DNA of 64,000 nt from Burkholderia sp. NRF60-BP8 (GTDB lineage Bacteria > Pseudomonadota > Gammaproteobacteria > Burkholderiales > Burkholderiaceae). The stretch lies in assembly GCF_001522585.2 (NCBI RefSeq), contig NZ_CP013373.1, positions 2,542,001 through 2,606,000 on the forward strand, written 5' to 3'. The notes beneath the pieces were generated by a model that saw nothing but the letters and a program-made list of their open reading frames with translations, made no database searches and was not told the origin of the DNA. Positions within the stretch are counted from its first letter, which is position 1; every line of letters begins with the position of its first letter. The position numbers and the translations under genes are program-made. Below are positions 36,335 through 42,230 of this stretch, piece after piece.

Positions 36335-36886
36335 ATGAACATTCGTTTCGAATCGCCGCGCCGGGCCACGCCGGCGCGCGTCGTGCTGGCCGCGATCGCC
36401 ACGGCCGCACTGCTGTCCGGCTGCAATTCGTTGTACAGCGAAGGCGCGACGGCCGGCGCCGGTATCGCGGGCGCCGCGATCGCCTCCAAGGTCACCAACA
36501 ATGCCGCCGTCGCGACGGGCATCGGCCTCGGCGCCGTCGCCGGCGCGCGGGCCGGCGTCCAGTACACGCAACGCGTCGCGCACCGCTACACGCAGGAGCA
36601 GATCGCGAAGGCGGCCGGCCCGCTCGACGTCGGCGGCGTCGCGCCGTGGTCGACGCACCATTCGTTCCCGATCGAGGACGACGAGCAGGGCCGCGTGACG
36701 GTCAGCCGCATGATCAGCGTCGGTCCGCTCGACTGCAAGGAAATCGTGTTCGCGGTCGACACGCCGGCGAAGGCCGACAAGGCCGCGCAATCGGCGTTCT
36801 ACGTCGCCACCATCTGCCGCGACGGGCCCGTGTGGAAATGGGCGTCGGCCGAACCGGCGACCGAACGCTGGGGCGCGCTGCAATGA
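36335..36886 (+). CDS. Outer-membrane-type lipoprotein, first of a paralogous pair
   Basis: A 183-residue lipoprotein whose signal peptide ends LLSGC (lipid cysteine near residue 30). A Gly/Ala-rich zipper-like segment follows (GAGIAGAAIASKVTNN, then GIGLGAVAGARAGVQYTQ). The C-terminal domain contains IAKAAGPLDVGGVAPW, the conserved DCKEIVFAVDT and the tail WKWASAEPATERWGALQ. It shares this domain with the next protein (same tail pattern WKWASAEPA..RWG.LQ). Function is unknown. The stop overlaps the next start (ATGA). Confidence 0.82.
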   Translation: MNIRFESPRRATPARVVLAAIATAALLSGCNSLYSEGATAGAGIAGAAIASKVTNNAAVATGIGLGAVAGARAGVQYTQRVAHRYTQEQIAKAAGPLDVGGVAPWSTHHSFPIEDDEQGRVTVSRMISVGPLDCKEIVFAVDTPAKADKAAQSAFYVATICRDGPVWKWASAEPATERWGALQ

Positions 36887-37377
36887 GCGTCGCGATTCGT
36901 ATCGCGGCGATCGGCGCGCTGTGCGCGGCGACGGTCGCGCTGTCGGGCTGCGGGTCGGTCGGCGCGGCGAGCGGCGCGCTGGCCGGCGCGGCGACGGGTC
37001 TCGTCACCGCGAACCCGGCGGTCGGCGTCGGTGTCGGGATCGCCGTGCAGGCCGCGACCGACGAAGCCGTCAACCGCACGATGAAGCAGCTCCATCAGAA
37101 CCAGCAGGACGCGATCGCGAAGACGGCCGGCAGTCTCGCCGTCGGCGAAGTGAAGCCGTGGAAGGTGAAGAACACGCTGCCGCTCGAAAACGGCGAAGGC
37201 GAGGTGCGGGTCACGCGCGCGTACTCGTCGGCGCTCGCGCTGTGCAAGGAATTCGCGTTCTCGGTGAAGGACGGCGACAAGGCCGACTGGTATTTCGCGA
37301 ATGCGTGCCAGCAAGGCACGCACTGGAAGTGGGCGTCGGCGGAACCGGCAGTCGATCGGTGGGGGAATTTGCAGTAA
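36883..37377 (+). CDS. Outer-membrane-type lipoprotein, second of a paralogous pair
   Basis: A 164-residue lipoprotein with lipobox ALSGC near residue 23 and a Gly/Ala-rich zipper-like segment (GALAGAATGLVTANPAVGVG). It then repeats the C-terminal domain of its upstream neighbour: IAKTAGSLAVGEVKPW, LCKEFAFSVKDGD and WKWASAEPAVDRWGNLQ. The pair arose by tandem duplication. Translation is coupled by a four-base overlap. The role is unknown, and the neighbouring T6SS island is on the opposite strand and ends convergently. Confidence 0.82.
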   Translation: MSVAIRIAAIGALCAATVALSGCGSVGAASGALAGAATGLVTANPAVGVGVGIAVQAATDEAVNRTMKQLHQNQQDAIAKTAGSLAVGEVKPWKVKNTLPLENGEGEVRVTRAYSSALALCKEFAFSVKDGDKADWYFANACQQGTHWKWASAEPAVDRWGNLQ

Positions 37378-37398
37378 CGGGGGCGATGCGCCGCGCAA

Positions 37399-38103
37399 TC
37401 AAACCGATGCGCCTGTACGTCGATTGAATGCAGCGCGCATGTCATCCGGGTCGACCATTTCCATTCGACCCAGCTCGGCCAGCACCGCCGCAAGCATGCC
37501 ATCGACATCCGGATCCACCGCCCTCATCTGCTTCAACAATGCAGGCCGGAAGGCTTCGTCTTCGTTGATACCCGACTCCCCCGTCTGGCGTCGCGCACGA
37601 TACAGCACGCCCACCCAATAACGCGTGCGCTCGATTGCGCTCCATCCCGCATACGTGTTCGGAAACGTCGCTCGTTCGATCGCCTGCCGAACGACTGCCT
37701 CGGGATCGTCCAGAAACCGCACGAAGAACATTTGTTCGCCGACGACAAGCTTCGACGACGTCACCGGATCGTATGCGGTATAGGTTTCGTAGCGAACGTC
37801 GGTATCGGCCTCGAGTCTGTTGCCTATGTGCACCCGAATTCCGTCTTGCAGGATGCGCTGCCGCTCCGGCGGGAATTGCACTTCGCGCTCGCTGCGCGAC
37901 AGCGGACGTCCGAGCCTCGGCGAAAACTCGATTTCACGCTGACGACCGATTTGCGCGTCGACGTACCAAACGATGACCGTTTGCGACTCGGCATGCTCGA
38001 ACGCCTCCAGAAAAACAGTCTCGGGGACCAACGCCGCCAACGATGAAGGCAGCGCGGCATACGGCAACCTGTCCCGCTTCAACATCACGACTCCCCAAGC
38101 CAT
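37399..38103 (-). CDS. Protein of unknown function at the end of the T6SS effector island
   Basis: A 234-residue soluble protein without signal peptide or membrane helix. It begins MAWGVVMLKRDRLPYAALPS and contains VIVWYVDAQIGRQREIEFSP and an all-alpha C-terminal half. No family is recognised. It is last in the minus-strand gene set that starts with vgrG, 52 bases after the TPR gene. By position it could be a further immunity or accessory protein. Base composition is slightly lower in GC than the flanks, fitting an accessory island. Confidence 0.65.
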   Translation of the reverse strand: MAWGVVMLKRDRLPYAALPSSLAALVPETVFLEAFEHAESQTVIVWYVDAQIGRQREIEFSPRLGRPLSRSEREVQFPPERQRILQDGIRVHIGNRLEADTDVRYETYTAYDPVTSSKLVVGEQMFFVRFLDDPEAVVRQAIERATFPNTYAGWSAIERTRYWVGVLYRARRQTGESGINEDEAFRPALLKQMRAVDPDVDGMLAAVLAELGRMEMVDPDDMRAAFNRRTGASV

Positions 38104-38155
38104 TCGCCCGGATTCTTCCGGGTCGAGACCGCACCTTCACATCCGGGAGCGGTCG

Positions 38156-38638
38156 TCACAGACGCGTGCGAAGCTGCGCCACCCGTTCCTTGATCTTCGC
38201 GGACAACGCATCGTCCGGGTCGTAAGTCAGGCACCGCTCCAGATCGGCGATCGACGCCTTGATGTCACCCAGCGTCTCGTATGCCCGCGCGCGATTGAAA
38301 TAGACGAAAGGCTGGTCGGGATTGAGCTTCAGCGCCCGATCGAAGTAATCGAGCGACTTCTGGTACGCGCCGCCCTCGAGGTAAATGGTCGCGAGCGTGC
38401 AATACGCCGACGGGTCCGTATAGCCCAGTTCGATGGCCCGGTTCAGATCGTTCAGCGCGAGATCGGTCTTCTTGATCATCGCGAAGGTCGTGCCGCGATC
38501 GGCATACGTCGCTGCATCGTCCGGCGCCACTTTCAGGATGTCGCCGTACAACCCGAGCGCGTCCTCGATGCGGCCTTGCGACACGAATCCACGTGCCCGC
38601 ACGCGCATCGGTGAAAAATCGGGGTTCTTGTCGGTCAT
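38156..38638 (-). CDS. TPR-repeat protein in T6SS island
   Basis: A 160-residue protein made of about four tetratricopeptide repeats, with the W-L-G-Y-A-F-A-P-type consensus seen in QGRIEDALGLYGDILKVAPD, AYQKSLDYFDRALKLNPDQP and GDIKASIADLERCLTYDPDD. TPR arrays mediate protein binding. It has no signal peptide, so it is cytosolic, and in this place it may act as an adaptor or immunity protein for the effector upstream. It lies between the small probable immunity gene and the unknown gene, all on the minus strand. Confidence 0.78.
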   Translation of the reverse strand: MTDKNPDFSPMRVRARGFVSQGRIEDALGLYGDILKVAPDDAATYADRGTTFAMIKKTDLALNDLNRAIELGYTDPSAYCTLATIYLEGGAYQKSLDYFDRALKLNPDQPFVYFNRARAYETLGDIKASIADLERCLTYDPDDALSAKIKERVAQLRTRL

Positions 38639-38702
38639 TCAATTCAACTCCAAAAACTTCGCACTTGCATTATCCGCTTCGCCGTCCGGAAACCGTCCCG
38701 GC

Positions 38703-39173
38703 TCAGCGAACCGCTTTTTCGATGAGCCCTTTCAGGTAGTTCTCGAGCACGCCGAACCTGACAATCGACGCGTTTCGCCTGGTTGGATGAGGCGCCGCCG
38801 CAGCTTTCACGGCTTCCGGCAGATCGTCCCTCAACCACAACTCGGGAATCTGCAACCGGGCGTACGATTCACCGTCGATTTCCTCCAGGACCATGTGGCC
38901 GCGCCATGGATATTCGTTGAACACGCCGGACACCTGATGCACGAAGAGCAGCGCCCGCTCCCCGATCTGGAGCGGTACGTTCCCCCACGTCGCAGGTCCG
39001 CTGTAAAACTCGAACTCCGTTCCGAGACGATCCGGCGTGATGCCCTTCCCGCAGGAATAGATCTGCTCGATTCTTGCGCGAAAAACGTGCGGACTCGGTG
39101 AATCGATGACGGACACGAGCACCAGATCGTGCATTCTGGCAGCGACGGAATAGAGGCTTTCTGACGCGTTCAT
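38703..39173 (-). CDS. Probable cytosolic immunity protein for the PAAR effector
   Basis: A 156-residue soluble protein with no signal peptide. It is mostly beta (LVLVSVIDSPSPHVFRARIE, PLQIGERALLFVHQVSGV) and starts five bases after the effector stop, or overlaps it if the in-frame start at 39197 is used. Small proteins directly downstream of T6SS effectors are usually their immunity proteins. The assignment is inferred from position and size, with no family recognised. A cytosolic location suggests the toxin acts in the cytoplasm. Confidence 0.6.
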   Translation of the reverse strand: MNASESLYSVAARMHDLVLVSVIDSPSPHVFRARIEQIYSCGKGITPDRLGTEFEFYSGPATWGNVPLQIGERALLFVHQVSGVFNEYPWRGHMVLEEIDGESYARLQIPELWLRDDLPEAVKAAAAPHPTRRNASIVRFGVLENYLKGLIEKAVR

Positions 39174-39178
39174 AAGAT

Positions 39179-40522
39179 TTAACTTCCTGGCATCCAAGGC
39201 GTACCCACTTTCTCGAGCTCCGGCATGTAATTCTGCAATTTCCCTGTCCCTTCGGGAATGGGAATGCCGAGGCGACCGGGAAACGTCGCACAGTTATAGT
39301 GGTTTGCCGGCCATTCGCCAGACTGGGGTGGCCATTGATACCGAATGTCATCCATCGGCCCGCGCGCGACCAGTTCCTCGTGCGCCGCCAGTATCGATTC
39401 GTACTGCTCCTGCGTGACCGGTATCTTTTGCTCGTACACCGTCTGTAGCGCTCCGCCACCACCACGGGCAGCCATCGGATTTTTCGCGATCGCGATGAAT
39501 GCATCTTGATCCGCGGTAATCATCCCGGGGTAGCTGCCCGATCCCTTCAAATGAGTAAACACTTCCGCCAGGCTCGCATCGCCCGTTGCGGGGCCAAAAC
39601 CCCATATCGTCTTGCCGCCGTCCAGCGAATACCCGACGTGGCCAGTGTACTGATACGGATGCATCCCGCCTTCGACATCGGACGCCCGCCCGCCGCCACG
39701 CACACCGAACAGCGAAATCGTCGGCTGCTCCGTCGCCCCTGCGGCGCCTTCGGCCGCTTCCAGCGCCGACAGTTCGCCAGCCGCGGCGCCCGCTCCCCTC
39801 GCCCCGCCGACGAGCCCGGCGCCCTTCGCCGCCCCCATCCCGCCCAGCAAGCTTCCTCCAAGCATCGACCACTTCTGCCCGTCCGACCCCTCGCCGAAAA
39901 TCTTTCCGCCCAGCCACCCGCCGACTTCACCGCCGAGAAAGCCGCCGGCCGCGCCGAGAAACGCCAGCGCCGGCCCCGCAAGAACGGCCGCGCCGGCAAT
40001 GCCCACCGCGGCCATCGTCCAGTTCACCCACGCCGGGATCTCGGGATTGAACTCCCCGACTGCCGGGCCACCGATGAACACGTTCGGCGATCCGTCGTTG
40101 ATCAACGCGCCGCACATCATCCGGTCTTCCTTGCGGCTCGCCGGCTGGCTGTTGATGAACACCGTCGACGACCCCTGCGCGACCACCTGCGGCGGGCCTG
40201 CGTGGTCGCTGCACAGCCCGAGGCTCAAAATGGCCCGTATCGCGGGGCGACTGTTGATGAAGACGTTGGGCGAGCCCTTTATCAGGCTTCCGGTGACGTG
40301 CCGCGGCGCCCACGACATCGTGCCCAGCACTTCGCCCAGTCCGCCGCCGGCGGCAGCCCCCGCGGCGACCGCGGCAATCACCGTCAACGCCGCGCCGCCG
40401 GTCGCGACCACCGCCACGGCGCCGATCACCGCGCCGGCAATCATCCCGGCGATCATCCATCCCTTGGACGCCGTATGCGCGATCGGATCGCCGAACCGCG
40501 CAGCAGCAAGCAATGTATCCAC
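39179..40522 (-). CDS. prePAAR/PAAR T6SS effector with C-terminal cysteine-hydrolase-like toxin domain
   Basis: A 447-residue specialised effector. Residues 7-16 carry the prePAAR motif AARxxDxxxH (AARFGDPIAH). A hydrophobic Gly/Ala-rich transmembrane region spans about 20-60, and a PAAR domain lies at about 73-150 with repeated SPNVFIN/STVFINSQPA turns. A second hydrophobic region follows. The C-terminal part (about 280-447) has His295 in GHVGYSLDGG and Cys411 in YNCATFPG, the His-before-Cys order of circularly permuted NlpC/P60-like folds. PAAR tips the T6SS spike and carries the toxin into a target cell. The toxin's substrate is unknown. Confidence 0.85.
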   Translation of the reverse strand: MDTLLAAARFGDPIAHTASKGWMIAGMIAGAVIGAVAVVATGGAALTVIAAVAAGAAAGGGLGEVLGTMSWAPRHVTGSLIKGSPNVFINSRPAIRAILSLGLCSDHAGPPQVVAQGSSTVFINSQPASRKEDRMMCGALINDGSPNVFIGGPAVGEFNPEIPAWVNWTMAAVGIAGAAVLAGPALAFLGAAGGFLGGEVGGWLGGKIFGEGSDGQKWSMLGGSLLGGMGAAKGAGLVGGARGAGAAAGELSALEAAEGAAGATEQPTISLFGVRGGGRASDVEGGMHPYQYTGHVGYSLDGGKTIWGFGPATGDASLAEVFTHLKGSGSYPGMITADQDAFIAIAKNPMAARGGGGALQTVYEQKIPVTQEQYESILAAHEELVARGPMDDIRYQWPPQSGEWPANHYNCATFPGRLGIPIPEGTGKLQNYMPELEKVGTPWMPGS

Positions 40523-40534
40523 GCGCGCTCCCCG

Positions 40535-41350
40535 TCAGCCTGCGTTCGCCACCGCGGTCAGATAAGCCCGCACGGCCTCGACGTTCTGCATGCCGACCAT
40601 GCCCTTCACCGCCGTCACGTCACCGAGCCGATCGCCCAGCGACGCGTGCGCGTGCGAATCCGTCGTCCACAGCGCGAATTGACGGCCATCCACGGCCCGC
40701 CACGCCGGCTGCCCGTGCGGTGCAAGCTGCAACGCCAGCGGCTCGCCGGCCGGGCCGAAGAACGCGGTGTCGTCGAACATTTCCGTGACGTCGTGCCGGT
40801 ACAGTTCGGCGATGCCGGTAAGCGCATACAGCGTCGCGCTCGGCTCATGCAGCACGAACACGATGCCGGCCTCGTCCTGGCCGAGCGCCCGCGGCGCGAA
40901 GGCTGCCTGATCGGGCCGCGCCAGCACGACGCTCGCGAGCAGGTTCTTGTATTCCTTGCTCTTGTCCTCCGTGAACGACTTCGGACAGGTACCAATGAAG
41001 CTGATCGCCATGCGCTCGCGCCCCGCCTTCGGCGACATCACGACCGTCTGGCGCTGATGCAGCGGCGCGCCTTCCGACACCCACTGGTAGTCGATTTCGC
41101 GCGCGGTTTCGCCGTCGATTTCCCGGTTTTCCAGATGCTTCAATTCGAAACGCGGCAGCGACTTGCGCATCTCCGAGACCAGTCGGGTCACGAACGTATC
41201 GACCGTGTCGTCCGGCTCCATCGGCGCGCGCGACACCACGAAGGTGAAGCCGCTGCTACCTGCCTCGTCGACCGTGAACAGGTGAATCGTCTTGTCTTTG
41301 AAGTGCGCCGGCAACTCAATGACGGCATCGTTCATCTGATATTCGGACAT
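40535..41350 (-). CDS. Eag-type (DUF1795/DcrB) T6SS chaperone with extra C-terminal domain
   Basis: A 271-residue soluble protein. Residues 1-145 match the DUF1795/DcrB fold of Eag chaperones (FKDKTIHLFTVDEAGSSGFT, TFVVSRAPMEPDDTVDTFVT, LPRFELKHLENREIDGETAR). Eag proteins shield the transmembrane region of prePAAR effectors in the cytosol before loading onto the spike. Classical Eag proteins are near 140-170 residues. Here a second domain of about 125 residues (GIVFVLHEPSATLYALTGIA ... VEAVRAYLTAV) is fused at the C-terminus. It lies 12 bases upstream of the effector gene. Confidence 0.85.
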   Translation of the reverse strand: MSEYQMNDAVIELPAHFKDKTIHLFTVDEAGSSGFTFVVSRAPMEPDDTVDTFVTRLVSEMRKSLPRFELKHLENREIDGETAREIDYQWVSEGAPLHQRQTVVMSPKAGRERMAISFIGTCPKSFTEDKSKEYKNLLASVVLARPDQAAFAPRALGQDEAGIVFVLHEPSATLYALTGIAELYRHDVTEMFDDTAFFGPAGEPLALQLAPHGQPAWRAVDGRQFALWTTDSHAHASLGDRLGDVTAVKGMVGMQNVEAVRAYLTAVANAG

Positions 41351-41447
41351 GCTCTTCTCGGTTCGGCCAGCCCGTCGGAGTGGGCGCCGGATTGAAACTG
41401 TTCGCCGGCGGCGCACGCGCCGCCGGCACATCCGTCAGGCGGCGGCG

Positions 41448-42230
41448 TTACCGCACGCCGGCCGCGACCAGGCGCTTGTGAATGGCTTCGATGCGACCCA
41501 GTTGCGGCGAGCCTTTCGGCGTCTGTTGCAGTTCGTCGCCGAGGACTTTCGCGTACGCGAGACCGTTGTCGTTCTTCACCGACGGATCGGCGCCATGCTC
41601 GAGCAGATAATCGACGACGTCCCACTGCCGCAGGCGCGTCGCTTCGTAGAGCGCGGTTTCCTTCATCGAGTCCCGCAGATTGACGTTCGCCTTGTGCTCG
41701 ACCAGCACGCGCATGTGCGGCAGCAGCGAATCCTTGCAGGTCGCGAAGAGCAGCGGCGTATCGCCGTCGTACTTGAGATCCGGGTTCATGCCGCCGGCCA
41801 GCAACGCCCGCAGCAGGTTCGGCGTGTCGGCACGCGCGGCCAGATATGCGACGTTCGCGCCATTCTCGCCGAACGGCTGTTCAGGCCTGGCGCCGTCCCG
41901 GACCAGTTCGCTGACGATCTGAAGGCGCACGTTGCCGGCGTCCGTCTTCACCGGCACGGCTTCCTGCACCGCGAACGACAGCAGGCTGGCCTTCTTGTTG
42001 CCCAGCGCGGTGAGATCGGTATGCGTCGCAAGCGCCTTGACCCGCTCCAGATTGCCGTCGCGAATGGCACGCGCCAGCTCGAGTTGCTGCCCCGTGAAAA
42101 AATCTTCGGGCGGGTAACGTTTGAAGTCTGCCATTTTCGTTTCCTGTGCATGAGTCGGCCACCAGAACGGCGACGACAAACCGATGACCGCGACAACCGC
42201 GCCCGCGGCGATGACCTTGTTGTATTTCAT
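41448..42230 (-). CDS. Exported ankyrin-repeat protein, probable immunity to the VgrG lipase
   Basis: A 260-residue protein with an N-terminal signal peptide or anchor (KVIAAGAVVAVIGLSSPFWW). Ankyrin repeats follow, for example DTPLLFATCKDSLLPHMRVL, KANVNLRDSMKETALYEATR and QWDVVDYLLEHGADPSVKND. Its ATG overlaps the vgrG stop by one base (TGATG). Tight coupling to a lipase-bearing VgrG and an exported form fit an immunity protein that protects the periplasm against a sibling's lipase. The in-frame TTG at 42233 is not needed. Confidence 0.8.
   Translation of the reverse strand: MKYNKVIAAGAVVAVIGLSSPFWWPTHAQETKMADFKRYPPEDFFTGQQLELARAIRDGNLERVKALATHTDLTALGNKKASLLSFAVQEAVPVKTDAGNVRLQIVSELVRDGARPEQPFGENGANVAYLAARADTPNLLRALLAGGMNPDLKYDGDTPLLFATCKDSLLPHMRVLVEHKANVNLRDSMKETALYEATRLRQWDVVDYLLEHGADPSVKNDNGLAYAKVLGDELQQTPKGSPQLGRIEAIHKRLVAAGVR

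Noticed and set aside
39179..40522. Identification of the PAAR effector as TecA
   Set aside because: The known TecA Cys-His-Asp order and its short length do not match. Here His precedes Cys and a PAAR domain is fused.
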